Shown here in pieces: positions 34,898 through 43,869 of a stretch of 64,000 nt of DNA. The notes beneath the pieces are model-generated. The model did not search any database. It saw nothing but the letters and a program-made list of their open reading frames with translations, and was not told where the DNA came from. This DNA comes from Pseudomonas bharatica CSV86 (lineage in GTDB: Bacteria; Pseudomonadota; Gammaproteobacteria; Pseudomonadales; Pseudomonadaceae). The DNA lies in assembly GCF_000319305.2 (NCBI RefSeq), contig NZ_AMWJ02000001.1:1713001-1777000 (forward strand), written 5' to 3'. The translations under genes and the position numbers were made by a program. Numbering within the stretch: position 1 is the first letter of the stretch; each line of letters begins with the position of its first letter.

Positions 34898-34928
34898 TTG
34901 ACCTTATAGTAGCTTTATAGTTTTAAAT
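34898..34928 (+). promoter_or_regulatory. MerR-type promoter with 19-base spacer
   Basis: TTGACC at 34898-34903 and TTAAAT at 34923-34928 are separated by 19 bases, the spacing typical of promoters that MerR proteins untwist. The spacer TTATAGTAGCTTTATAGTT contains a dyad around its centre, like known pbr/cad operators. It drives the efflux gene and lspA, and its upstream side overlaps the merR start region. Confidence 0.85.
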
Positions 34929-34961
34929 GGTACCACAACATTGTTCAAGTGGAGTCGTATC

Positions 34962-35857
34962 ATGAGCAAATCCTGTGGTGGCGCCTGTGGCGGTGATGCA
35001 ACGTCCGCAGCGGATACCGATATACAGGCCTCCTCCGAGGCGCCAGGGAGATGGGTCAGTGTTTATGCCGTGCCGAAGATGGACTGTCCATCAGAAGAAC
35101 GAATGATTCGCCTAGCCCTGAACGGCTTTGAGGAGATTCGGGCGCTGTCCTTCGACTTGTCGAACCGCCGGCTGAAGGTCGTGCATGACGGCGAGGTCGA
35201 GCCCGTCACCTCGAAACTGAAGACCTTGGGGCTAGGCGCCTCGCTTCAGGAAACCGTCGCTGCAAATCCGGAGACCATCAAGGCCGCCGAGTTTTCGGCA
35301 GCTTCTGCTAAGCAAGAATCCGGGACCCTGCGCTGGTTGCTCGGCATCAATGCACTTCTGTTCGTGGTGGAAATGACTGCCGGTCTGATCGCCCGGTCCA
35401 CCGGCCTGATTGGAGAATCCCTGGACAATTTTGCCGATGCGGCGGTGTACGGGCTTGCCCTTTATGCGGTTGGACATAGCGTGAAAATGCAGGTACGTGC
35501 CGCGCATCTTGCTGGTGTACTGCAACTGATCTTGGCTGTGGGCGTGCTCGTAGAGGTGGTGAGACGCTTTGTATTCGGTAGTGAGCCTGAATCGCTGGTG
35601 ATGATGGCTATCGCATTCGTCGCATTGATTGCCAATACCAGTTGTCTGCTGCTCATATCCAAACATCGGGAAGGCGGGGCGCACATGAAGGCAAGCTGGA
35701 TATTCTCGGCCAACGACGTGGTGATCAACCTGGGGGTCATCACCGCCGGCGCCCTGGTCGCGTGGACCGGTTCCAATTATCCGGATCTGATTATCGGCAC
35801 CATCGCGGGGGCATTGTACTTAACGGTGCCAGACGCATTTTGGCGTTGAAGGGTTAA
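34962..35857 (+). pseudogene. Cation diffusion facilitator (CzcD-like) with N-terminal metal-binding domain, frameshifted at the 3' end
   Basis: Cation efflux protein of about 298 residues. Start MSKSCGGACGGDATSAADTD has GGAG 7 bases before it. Residues 30-90 form an HMA-like domain (VYAVPKMDCPSEERMIRLAL); then six membrane segments (LLGINALLFVVEMTAGLIAR, SLDNFADAAVYGLALYAVGH, KASWIFSANDVVINLGVITA). The frame continues to a TGA at 35849 with an unlikely end (LTVPDAFWR). One base added to the G run at 35807-35811 gives GIVLNGARRILALKG, a normal CDF ending, with a stop at 35857, 3 bases before lspA. Only the last ~15 residues differ, so the protein may still work. It would pump Cd/Zn/Pb out. 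Confidence 0.8.
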
Positions 35858-35860
35858 ATA

Positions 35861-36373
35861 ATGCTCATTATTGGCAAAAAGCTCTCGCCGTATGCCCTAT
35901 TGTCCATATCGGGCCTGCTGGCAGCGTCTGATCAGGCTGTAAAGTGGCTGGTGCAGCAATCAATGGCCTATGGCGAGTATGTTTCGGTGACCCCGTTCTT
36001 TAACTGGGTGCACCTATGGAACACCGGTGCCGCATTCAGTCTTTTTGCGAATGGTGGAGGCTGGCAGCGCTACTTTTTTATCGGAATCGCGGTAGTGGTC
36101 TCGATTTTTCTGATCAAGCTGATCCTTGAAAATCGTCATAAAGGAGAAGCCATCGCTTACAGTCTTATCCTCGGTGGCGCCATGGGCAACCTGATTGACC
36201 GGGTCTTTCGCGGCTATGTTGTGGATTCCTTTGATTTCTATTGGCGAGACTGGCATTGGCCGGCCTTCAACCTGGCTGATATTGCAATTGTCCTCGGTGC
36301 CTTACTTTTCGTTTCCAGCAGCTTGTTGGGTAAAAAAGCAAACACCAATGCCGAGTCGGATGGATCTGACTGA
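35861..36373 (+). CDS. lspA: Signal peptidase II (lipoprotein signal peptidase) in the IS cargo
   Basis: A 170-residue inner-membrane aspartic protease with four membrane segments. Seen: ASDQAVKWLVQQSM, FFNWVHLWNTGAAFSLFANG, ILGGAMGNLIDRVFRGYVVD (catalytic Asp) and FNLADIAIVLGALLF (second Asp). It cuts prolipoprotein signal peptides. The copy in this element accompanies the efflux gene, as in pbr and ISPpu12 clusters, and is extra to the chromosomal lspA expected elsewhere. Starts 3 bases after the restored efflux stop. Confidence 0.93.
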   Translation: MLIIGKKLSPYALLSISGLLAASDQAVKWLVQQSMAYGEYVSVTPFFNWVHLWNTGAAFSLFANGGGWQRYFFIGIAVVVSIFLIKLILENRHKGEAIAYSLILGGAMGNLIDRVFRGYVVDSFDFYWRDWHWPAFNLADIAIVLGALLFVSSSLLGKKANTNAESDGSD

Positions 36374-36394
36374 CACCTACGCCTATACAACACC

Positions 36395-37684
36395 ATGACC
36401 GAACTTCCCGACAACATCCTTCACCTGCCGCAATACCAAGTACTGGGCTGCAAATCAACCGACGACGAAATGCACTTCCAGGTGGACGTGCCCGATCCCA
36501 TCGCCTGCGAGGAATGCGGCGTGCAGGGTGAGTTCGTACGGTTCGGCAAGCGTGACGTTCCCTATCGTGATCTGCCCATCCACGGCAAGCGGGTCACTCT
36601 CTGGGTGGTCCGCCGCCGATACACCTGCCGGGCCTGCAAGACAACATTCAGGCCCCAGCTACCGGAGATGGTGGACGGATTCCGTATGACACTGCGGCTG
36701 CATGAGTACGTGGAGAAGGAATCCTTCAACCACCCCTACACCTTTGTGGCGGCACAGACCGGCCTGGACGAGAAGACGGTGCGCGACATCTTCAACGCCC
36801 GCGCCGAGTTCCTGGGGCGCTGGCACCGCTTCGAGACGCCCCGCATCCTGGGCATTGACGAGCTATACCTGAACAAGCGCTACCGCTGCATTCTGACCAA
36901 CATTGAGGAGCGAACCCTGCTCGACCTGCTGGCCACCCGCCGCCAGGACGTGGTGACCAACTACCTGATGAAGCTGAAAGACCGGCAGAAGGTCGAGATC
37001 GTCAGCATGGACATGTGGAACCCCTACCGGGCAGCGGTCAAGGCTGTGCTGCCCCAGGCCCGTATCGTGGTCGATAAGTTCCATGTGGTGCGCATGGCCA
37101 ACGATGCCCTAGAGAGAGTGCGCAAGGGCCTCAGAAAGGAGCTGAAACCGTCCCAGAGCCGGACTCTCAAGGGAGACCGGAAAATCCTGCTGAAACGCGC
37201 TCACGAAGTCTCAGACCGGGAGCGCCTCATCATGGAGACCTGGACAGGCGCGTTCCCGCAACTGCTGGCCGCCTACGAGCACAAGGAGCGCTTCTACGGC
37301 ATCTGGGACGCCACCACACGGCTCCAGGCAGAAGCCGCCCTGGACGAGTGGATAGCCACCATCCCGAAGGGCCAAAAGGAAGTCTGGAGCGATCTGGTCA
37401 GGGCAGTGGGAAACTGGCGCGAAGAGACCATGACCTACTTCGAGACGGACATGCCCGTCACCAACGCTTACACGGAGTCCATCAACCGACTGGCCAAGGA
37501 CAAGAACCGTGAAGGGCGCGGTTACTCCTTCGAGGTGATGCGGGCACGAATGCTCTACACCACGAAGCACAAGAAGAAGGCACCGACTGCGAAGGTCTCT
37601 CCTTTCTACAAGAAAACCATCGGTTACGGACTGCCGGACTTCGCAGAGGAACTCAACTACGGAGTCGATCTATCAACCATCTGA
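36395..37684 (+). CDS. tnpA: ISL3-family transposase
   Basis: A full-length 429-residue transposase. Zinc-finger-like cysteines occur in IACEECGVQGEF and YTCRACKTTFRP. The DDE residues lie in ILGIDELYLNKRY, EIVSMDMWNPYRAAVKAVL and VTNAYTESINRLAKDKNREG. No frameshift or stop, so the element is probably still mobile. The stop is 58 bases from the right inverted repeat. Confidence 0.95.
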   Translation: MTELPDNILHLPQYQVLGCKSTDDEMHFQVDVPDPIACEECGVQGEFVRFGKRDVPYRDLPIHGKRVTLWVVRRRYTCRACKTTFRPQLPEMVDGFRMTLRLHEYVEKESFNHPYTFVAAQTGLDEKTVRDIFNARAEFLGRWHRFETPRILGIDELYLNKRYRCILTNIEERTLLDLLATRRQDVVTNYLMKLKDRQKVEIVSMDMWNPYRAAVKAVLPQARIVVDKFHVVRMANDALERVRKGLRKELKPSQSRTLKGDRKILLKRAHEVSDRERLIMETWTGAFPQLLAAYEHKERFYGIWDATTRLQAEAALDEWIATIPKGQKEVWSDLVRAVGNWREETMTYFETDMPVTNAYTESINRLAKDKNREGRGYSFEVMRARMLYTTKHKKKAPTAKVSPFYKKTIGYGLPDFAEELNYGVDLSTI

Positions 37685-37718
37685 GGGTGGTATCAGATTG
37701 ATGGGGTGAAGGTGCCCC

Positions 37719-37742
37719 ATCAACCATTAAATCCGTATACCC
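37719..37742 (-). repeat. Right terminal inverted repeat of the IS
   Basis: Read inward: GGGTATACGGATTTAATGGT then TGAT, 21 of 24 positions equal to the left end. Confidence 0.9.
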
Positions 37743-37750
37743 AAAAAAAC
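37743..37750. repeat. Target-site duplication, right copy (AAAAAAAC)
   Basis: Exact repeat of 34364-34371. Confidence 0.9.
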
Positions 37751-37763
37751 TGGGGGGCGCCTC

Positions 37764-37992
37764 GGTGCCTGTGAGAGCTGGCCAGTGATGAGGCCGGGTT
37801 GGGCAATGATGTTGTCAGACCTGGCCTCATCGCTGGCAAGCCAGCTCCCACAGTGACCGCGTCGGCCACAAATCCTATGGTCAACACCTACCCTGTAGGA
37901 GCTGGCAAGCCAGCTCCCACAGTGACCGCGTCGGCCACAAATCCTGTGGTCAACACCTGCCCTGTGGGAGCTGGCTTGCCAGCGATTGGGCC
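37764..37992. repeat. Cluster of four REP copies, two degenerate
   Basis: Between the IS and the MFS exporter gene: a shortened copy (GTGAGAGCTGGCCAGTGATG, 37767), a full reverse copy (37821-37852), a fused half-palindrome GGAGCTGGCAAGCCAGCTCC near 37895-37918, and a full forward copy (37960-37988). The last three are spaced by near-identical text GTGACCGCGTCGGCCACAAA, so part of the cluster arose by duplication. No gene is seen in this 327-base gap. Confidence 0.88.
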
Positions 37993-38011
37993 CTCAAGAG
38001 CACAGAAGAAC

Positions 38012-39235
38012 TCAGACCCCTTTGGTCGACGGCAGCAGCACCGTCAGGATCCCGAGCAACGGCAGGAACGAGCACAGGGTGTACACCTCGGTGATCCCGT
38101 GCAGGTCGGCCAGGTGGCCGAGCAGCGCGGCGCCGATGCCGCCGAAGCCGAACATCAGGCCGAAGAAGATGCCGGCGATCATGCCGACGTTGCCCGGCAC
38201 CAGTTCCTGCGCATAGACCACGATGGCGGAGAACGCCGAGGCCATGATGAAGCCGATGATCACGCTCAGCACGCTGGTCCAGAACAGGTCGGTGTAGGGC
38301 AGCGCCAGGGTGAATGGCGCGGCACCAAGGATGGAGAACCAGATCACCGCCTTTCGGCCGATGCGGTCACCGATCGGCCCGCCGAAGAAGGTTCCCGCCG
38401 CCACTGCACCGAGGAACAGGAACAGGTGCAGTTGCGAGCTGGCTACCGAAAGGTCGAATTTCTCGATCAGGTAGAAGGTGAAGTAACTGGTGAAGCTGGT
38501 CATGTAGAAGTACTTGGAGAACACCAGCAGCGCGAGGATCACCAGGGCGAAGGTCACCCGGCGCCTGGACAGGCCGTGGGTGGCCTTGCTCCCGGCCTTG
38601 AGCTTGAACAGGCTCAGGTGGTGGCTGTACCAGCGGCTGAGCTTGTACAGGACGAACATCGAGAACAGCGCCACCAGTCCGAACCAGGCGGTGTGGCCCT
38701 GGCCGTAGGGAATGATGATGGCCGCGGCCAGCAGCGGGCCGAAGGCCGAGCCTGCGTTGCCGCCGACCTGGAAGGTCGATTGGGCCAGGCCGAAGCGCCC
38801 TCCCGAGGCCAGGCGGGCGATGCGCGAGGCTTCCGGATGGAAAGTGGAGGAACCGATGCCCACCAGTGCCGAAGCCAGCAGGATGGCGCCGAAGCTGCCG
38901 ACGAAAGCCAGCATGATGATGCCGACCAGCGTGCAGATCGAGCCCACCGGCAGCAGCCATGGCTTGGGATGGCGGTCGGTGTGGTAGCCGACCCAAGGCT
39001 GCAGCAGCGAGGCGGTGAGCTGGAAGGTCAGGGTGATCAGGCCGATCTGGGTGAAGCTCAGGCCGTAGTTGGCCTTTAGGATCGGGTAGATCGACGGTAG
39101 CACCGCCTGGATCAGGTCATTGACCAGGTGGGCGAGGGCGCAGCCGGCGATGACCTGCATCACCAGCTGGCTGCCGGGGCTGGCAGTGGATGTGGCTGAA
39201 AGAGGGGGAGCTGCACTGGTTGTTGTAGTGGACAT
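38012..39235 (-). CDS. fsr: MFS exporter, fosmidomycin-resistance type
   Basis: A 407-residue, 12-span MFS protein. SLVMQVIAGCALAHLVNDLI, LPSIYPILKANYGLSFTQIG, LITLTFQLTASLLQPWVGYH, TDRHPKPWLLPVG, SSTFHPEASRIARLASGGRF and FQVGGNAGSAFGPLLAA match Fsr along the chain. Fsr exports fosmidomycin and similar compounds in E. coli; the natural substrate in Pseudomonas is not known. The ATG at 39235 follows GGAAGG. Single gene, flanked by REP DNA and a gene remnant. Confidence 0.88.
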   Translation of the reverse strand: MSTTTTSAAPPLSATSTASPGSQLVMQVIAGCALAHLVNDLIQAVLPSIYPILKANYGLSFTQIGLITLTFQLTASLLQPWVGYHTDRHPKPWLLPVGSICTLVGIIMLAFVGSFGAILLASALVGIGSSTFHPEASRIARLASGGRFGLAQSTFQVGGNAGSAFGPLLAAAIIIPYGQGHTAWFGLVALFSMFVLYKLSRWYSHHLSLFKLKAGSKATHGLSRRRVTFALVILALLVFSKYFYMTSFTSYFTFYLIEKFDLSVASSQLHLFLFLGAVAAGTFFGGPIGDRIGRKAVIWFSILGAAPFTLALPYTDLFWTSVLSVIIGFIMASAFSAIVVYAQELVPGNVGMIAGIFFGLMFGFGGIGAALLGHLADLHGITEVYTLCSFLPLLGILTVLLPSTKGV

Positions 39236-39348
39236 ACGGGACCTTCCGGAAATAACTCGACACACAAGGACGAAGCGAGCCTATCCTAGGCCGCCGGGCA
39301 AGCCCTGTCTCGCGCGATTGGGACAACGGCTGTCGGGAAACGGGCAAG

Positions 39349-39609
39349 ATGATCAGACCGCTGCACGAAGTCGTTCGCGATATCGACCGCAGTCACTGGC
39401 GCCTGGTCAGCGGCGCCACCGCCCCGGCATCATCAGCGTCTACGCCCCGGATGGCGGCCCGCCGCTGTTGCAGGTCAGGTCGGAAGCAGAGCGTGCTGGT
39501 CTACCAGGACTTCAACCTCGACGGGATCGAGGACCTGGCCCTGATGGAGGGGGACGAGGCGGTGCTGCTCTATCCGGAAAAGGACGGTGAACGCATCGAG
39601 CTGGACGGA
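39349..39609 (+). pseudogene. Remnant of a small FG-GAP/XAC2610-like protein
   Basis: Pieces of one protein lie in two frames: MIRPLHEVVRDIDRSHWRLV in the first, PGIISVYAPDGGPPLLQV in the second, then back to the first for SVLVYQDFNLDGIEDLALME and VLLYPEKDG. DFNLDGIEDLAL is the calcium-binding-like D.N.DG..DL loop of FG-GAP repeats. At least two indels are needed, one of them at the C run 39422-39425, and the 3' end is cut by a REP sequence. Probably a decayed gene. Confidence 0.5.
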
Positions 39610-39676
39610 CAGCTCCCACAAGGTTCTGAGCTGCGCATGCGGTCCCTGTGGGAGCTGGCTTGCCAGCGATGAGGCC
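39610..39676. repeat. REP pair, left copy truncated
   Basis: A fragment (CAGCTCCCACA) and a full forward REP (39643-39676) sit between the gene remnant and the convergent TonB receptor stop. Confidence 0.8.
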
Positions 39677-39700
39677 ATAAGGCCCACCACGAATTCCGGA

Positions 39701-42135
39701 TCAGTAGGCGTAGCGCAAGGTCGTCATGAAGTTGCGCGGAGCCCCGTACAACCCCGCCGCCGTGGTCGTCAGGTACTCCTTGTCGAACAGGTTGTTGACA
39801 TTCAATGTAGCCGACAGCGACGGGCTGATCTGATAGCGCGCCATCAGGTTGGCGATCGTATAGCTGCTCTGGGTGGTGGCATAGCTCAGGGCGTAGCCGG
39901 TCTCGCTCTGCCAGTTGACCCCGCCGCCCACGGTCAGCCTGTCCAGTTCCCCGGGCAGCCGATAGGTGGTGAATAGCTTGACGCTGTTGCGCGGGATCTC
40001 GGTGACGATGCGCTCGTCATCCGCGTTGAAGCTGACGCTGTACGAGTAGCCCCGGTAACCTGCCAGCCTTCGAGAATCTCGCCGTTGACCTCCAGCTCCA
40101 GCCCTTCGCTGGTGGTGCCGCTTTCCGCCTTGTAGGCCTGGAAACCGTTGGGCTGCAGCCGGCCGCCGTCGGCCACGGCAAGGTTGTCCTGCTCGACGCG
40201 GAACAGTGCCAGGCTGGCATTCAGGCGATCTTCAAGAAAGCCGGCCTTGATCCCCACTTCGTAACCCGTGCCTTCCTGCGGATCCAGCGGAGTGCCGTTG
40301 ACGTCGCGGATGTTGGCGTTCTGCGGGTTGAAGATCTGCGTGTAGCTGGCATACGCCGTCCAGGTGTCGTCAAGGTCGTAGACCAGCCCGGCATAGGGGA
40401 TGACGATGCCGGTCTCGGTGCGTTCGGCCTTGGTCACCGCGCCGGTGCTGTACAGCCGGCTCCTGCTGTCGCGGTTCCAGTCCACCACCCGCGAGCCGAG
40501 GATCAGGCTGGCGGCGTCGGTCAGGTGCCAGCGCGAGGTGAGGTACGCGGCGTACTGGGTTTCGGTCAGGTCGCTTTCGCCGAGCTTGTTGAACACCGGC
40601 TTCGGCGTGTGGCCGTCCCAGGTGAAAATATTGTCGATGCTCCCGGCGTAGCCCGAACTTGCCCGCTGCCAGCCGCCGTAGTTGGCGGTACCGCGCTCCT
40701 CGATGCGCGACAGGGTGACGCCGCCGATCAGCTCATGCTCGTGGCCGAACAGTTCGAAGCCACCGGTGAGGTAGGCGTCGATATTGTCCTGGGTCGGCGC
40801 GGCCTGCCAGCGGGTCGGCATGATGTAGGCGCCGCTGCCGTCGGCCATGTCGACTTCGCCGTCCATGTAGGCAACCACCGTGTCGTAGTCGTTGCGCGCG
40901 TGGCTGTACTCCAGCTTGCCGCTCCAGCCGTTGGCGAAGTGGTGTTCCAGGGAGGCAAACACGGTGCTCTGCTGGCGATCATAGTAGGACCAGTCCGGCG
41001 AGGTGTTGAACGAACGCTTGAAGTCGGTACGCGCACCGTCAGTGGTGAACAGCGGGAAGCCGGTGCGCATCGGTGCGTTGCTGTGGGTGACCTGGTAGCT
41101 GAAGCCGGCGGTGAGCAGGGTGTCCTCGTTCAGGTCCACCTCGCCGATGCCGTAGAGGGTGCTCAGTTCCTGGCTGAAACGGTCGATCCAGGCGTGCTGG
41201 TCCTTCTGCTCGGCGACGAAGCGGCCGCGCACGTTGCCGGCGTCGTTGAGCGCGCCGCCGACGTCGAGGCTCAGGCCATAGCGATCCCAACTGCCGGCTT
41301 CGGCGCTGATCAATACCTGCGGCTCGACCGTGGGCCGCTTGCGGATCAGGTTGATGGTCGCAGACGGATTGCCCAGGCCGCTGACCAGGCCGGTGGCGCC
41401 GCGCACCACCTCGACGCGGTCGTACATGGCGGTGTTCTGGGTGTAGTTGTCCATGCGCGACGAGGTCGGCACGCCGTCGATCTCGAAGTTGCTGATGGCG
41501 AAGCCGCGGGACAGGTAGGCGGTGCTGTCGGCGCCGAGGCTTTCGCGGATCACGGTGATGCCGGCGGTGGCGTCGAGGGCGTCGGTGAGGTTGTCGAGCT
41601 TCTGGTCTTCGAGGCGCTGGCGGGTCAGCACGGTGATCGACTGCGGGGTTTCCTTGAGCGACAGGTTCAGGCGCGTCGAGCTGCTGGACGACTCGGTGGT
41701 GTAGGAGCCGGAACCTTCGGTGGTGGAGCCCGGCGCCTTGCCGGAAATGCTCAGGGCGGTGAGTTCCATAGCGCCGTTGCTGGCCGCGGCGCGGGGCATC
41801 AAGACGTAACCGCCATTGGTTTCGCGACGGGCCTGCAGGCCACTGCCTTCGAGCAGGCGGGCCAGGCCATCGTCCACCGAATACTCGCCTTGCAGGCCGG
41901 GCGAGGTCAGCCCCTGGGTTTGTTCGCTGGGGAAGGAAAAGGTCACTCCGGCGCGGGAGGCGAACTGGCTCAGGGCCAGGCCGAGCGGGCCGGGGGCGAT
42001 ATCGAAGCGCGCCACCTGGGTCTGCGCCGTGGCCACGCCGGGCAGCACCAGCACGGGGCTGGCGAGCGCCCCCAGCAGGGCCAGATGGACGGCGCGGGCC
42101 AGGGGGCTTGCGGCTTGCTTGGCAAAACGGGACAT
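39701..42135 (-). pseudogene. TonB-dependent siderophore receptor with STN domain, frameshifted near the C-terminus
   Basis: About 811 residues when restored. Signal peptide MSRFAKQAASPLARAVHLAL; STN signalling domain about residues 40-120 (VARFDIAPGPLGLALSQFAS, VDDGLARLLEGSGLQA); plug ETPQSITVLTRQRLEDQKLD, SRGFAISNFEIDGVPTS and YDRVEVVRGATGLVSGLGNP; barrel. After EGWQVTG the frame breaks; GYSYSVSFNADDER..LFTTYRLPGELDRL..NLFDKEYLTTTAAGLYGAPR continues in the next frame to a stop at 39701. One base added to the C run 40050-40053 repairs it. With the FecR and FecI genes just upstream it forms a ferri-siderophore uptake and cell-surface signalling system. Confidence 0.82.
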
Positions 42136-42239
42136 GCGGATTTCCTTCGGTTGGCATGGCAGACATGCGGCAGTTATCGCCGCTTCAGTGCATGGCCGGA
42201 TGAGAATGAAAATCGGCAACCCCAATGGAGAAAGTTCTT

Positions 42240-43178
42240 CTACGCAGCATCGAGGCGCACCCAGTAGCGGGTTAGGTAGCGCACCCGGACGGGCAGGGCG
42301 GTGGCGAGGTTTTCCAGTACGGTATCGGTGTCGTCGAGGCGGAAGGCGCCGGTGACCTTGAGCCCGGTCACGCTGTCGGCGCAGGTCAGGTAGCCGCGAC
42401 GGTAGCGGCCCAGTTCGCCGAGCAGGCGCTGCAGCGGCCAGTCGACGGCCATCAGCATTCCTTGGATCCAGGCGTCGCTGGCGTCGGCCAACGGTGTGAC
42501 CGGCTGGAGATGCCGAGGGTCGAAGCCCGATTGCTGTCCGGCTTCGACCCGTCCCATGGTCGCCGGCGTGCTGGCCGGGCGCAGTTCCACTGCGTTTTCG
42601 AACACCTTCACCTCACTGCGCCCGTCATGGCTGTACACGCTGAAGCGGGTGCCGAGGGCGCGCACGCTGCCTTGCGGGGTGTGTACCAGCAGCGGCCGGT
42701 TGGCCGGGTCCTTCGCGGTTTGCAGCAGCAGTTCGCCGCGGTGCAGGCGGATCTCCCGTAGTGAACTGCCGTAATGAACATCGACTGCGCTGTCGGTGTT
42801 GAGGATCAGCTGACTGCCATCGGCCAACTGCAACTCGCGGCGCTCGCCCTTGTCCGTGCGGTACTGGGCCATGCGCGAGGACAGCGGCTCCAGTGCTTGC
42901 AGGCTGGCTCCCGTGGCGCCGGCCATCAGCAGCAGGCCGAGGACCTTGCTCACTGCACGCCGGCGCGCCCGCACATCGGCCAGCGCGGGCAGGGCCAGTT
43001 CGGGGGAGAGCAGGGCCAGGCGCTGTTGCAGTTGCTCCACCTGGGCCCAGGCTTTGGCGTGCCTCGGGTCGTCGGCCAGCCAGTTGCGCCAGGCCTGGCG
43101 TTCCTGCTCGCAGGCCGGCGCGGCACTGAGGTTGACGTACCAGGTGGCGGCGGCTTCCAGCACTTCGCGATCTAGCAT
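42240..43178 (-). CDS. FecR-family anti-sigma regulator
   Basis: A 312-residue FecR protein. The N-terminal DUF4880 part (EAAATWYVNLSAAPACEQER, WRNWLADDPRHAKAWAQVEQ) binds the sigma factor. One membrane segment (AVSKVLGLLLMAGATGA, ~90-110) is followed by the periplasmic FecR domain (ELQLADGSQLILNTDSAVDV, LHRGELLLQTAKDPANRPLL, GSVRALGTRFSVYSHDGRSE), which contacts the receptor's STN domain. Three bases separate it from fecI; the receptor gene follows after 104 bases. Confidence 0.92.
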   Translation of the reverse strand: MLDREVLEAAATWYVNLSAAPACEQERQAWRNWLADDPRHAKAWAQVEQLQQRLALLSPELALPALADVRARRRAVSKVLGLLLMAGATGASLQALEPLSSRMAQYRTDKGERRELQLADGSQLILNTDSAVDVHYGSSLREIRLHRGELLLQTAKDPANRPLLVHTPQGSVRALGTRFSVYSHDGRSEVKVFENAVELRPASTPATMGRVEAGQQSGFDPRHLQPVTPLADASDAWIQGMLMAVDWPLQRLLGELGRYRRGYLTCADSVTGLKVTGAFRLDDTDTVLENLATALPVRVRYLTRYWVRLDAA

Positions 43179-43181
43179 CGA

Positions 43182-43676
43182 TCAGCCTTGGGCCAGCAGC
43201 AGGCAATGGGTGATAGCGCGGACCATATGCTTCTTCACCGTGGTCACCGATATCCCGAGACGCTCGCCGACTGCGACGTAGCTCAGGCCCTCGAGCTGCA
43301 CGGCGAGGAAGATGCTACGGGTGCGCTCGCCGAGTTCGTCGAGCATGGCGTCGACGGCGGTCAGGGTCTCGATGATCAGCAGGCGGGTTTCCGGGGAAAT
43401 GTCCGTGGCTTCCGGGCGCAGGGCCAGGACGTCGAGGTAGGCCTGCTCGACGGCGCGGCGGCGGAAACGGTCGATCATCAGGGCGCGGGCGATGGCGCTG
43501 AGGTAAGTGCGCGGCTCGCGGATCGCCTCGACATTGCGCGCGCTGAGGACACGGACGAAGGTGTCCTGGGCCAGGTCCGCAGCATCGCTGGAATTGCCCA
43601 GGCGCATGCGCAGCCAGGTGTTCAGCCAGCCGTTGTGCTGCTGGTAGAGGTGGTGCAGGGCGGAGGAGTCGGACAT
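43182..43676 (-). CDS. ECF sigma factor, FecI type
   Basis: A 164-residue sigma factor. Region 2: LYQQHNGWLNTWLRMRLGNS, DAADLAQDTFVRVLSARNVE, PRTYLSAIARALMIDRFRRR. Region 4: LGERTRSIFLAVQLEGLSYV, AVGERLGISVTTVKKHMVRA. It would transcribe the adjacent receptor gene when the receptor meets its ferri-siderophore. First gene of fecI-fecR-receptor; a Fur-box-like sequence is just upstream of the start. Confidence 0.93.
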   Translation of the reverse strand: MSDSSALHHLYQQHNGWLNTWLRMRLGNSSDAADLAQDTFVRVLSARNVEAIREPRTYLSAIARALMIDRFRRRAVEQAYLDVLALRPEATDISPETRLLIIETLTAVDAMLDELGERTRSIFLAVQLEGLSYVAVGERLGISVTTVKKHMVRAITHCLLLAQG

Positions 43677-43686
43677 GGCGGGGAAG

Positions 43687-43705
43687 GTTATTGAGAATTA
43701 TTCGC
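43687..43705 (-). promoter_or_regulatory. Putative Fur box before the first fecI-type gene
   Basis: On the minus strand GCGAATAATTCTCAATAAC, 11 bases before the sigma gene. Twelve of 19 positions match the Fur consensus GATAATGATAATCATTATC. It would repress the system when iron is plentiful. Confidence 0.6.
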
Positions 43706-43760
43706 TGTATTGTTGGCGAAAAGGGGCCGCAATAACAAGGCTTCAGGAATAGGTTGCCGC

Positions 43761-43852
43761 CGAGGCCCTATCGCTGGCAAGCCAGCTCCCACAGGGACAG
43801 CACTGCTCTCAAGAACAGTGGTGAACCTGTGGGCTTGCCAGCGATGAGGCCC
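43761..43852. repeat. REP pair, right copy with internal deletion
   Basis: A reverse REP (GCTGGCAAGCCAGCTCCCAC) and a shortened forward copy (CTGTGGGCTTGCCAGCGATG, lacking AGCTGG) lie between the sigma gene promoter and the LysR stop. Confidence 0.85.
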
Positions 43853-43869
43853 TGAAGAACGACACACGC

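Larger units (their letters stand above)
34372..37742. mobile_element. ISPpu12-like ISL3-family insertion sequence with metal-resistance cargo
   Basis: A complete 3371-base element. It has near-perfect terminal inverted repeats (21 of 24 positions match) and an exact 8-base target duplication. Order: MerR regulator (reverse), cation diffusion facilitator, lspA and ISL3 transposase (forward). This gene content and order is that of ISPpu12 from Pseudomonas, remembered as about 3.37 kb; restoring one lost base in the efflux gene gives 3372. Codon use and GC are lower than the flanking chromosome in the first three genes. Intact ends and duplication point to recent, single transposition. Confidence 0.93.

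Noticed and set aside
34372..37742. Larger integrative element or resistance island around the metal genes
   Set aside because: The inverted repeats and exact 8-base duplication bound the cargo fully; no integrase, conjugation genes or tRNA junction nearby.
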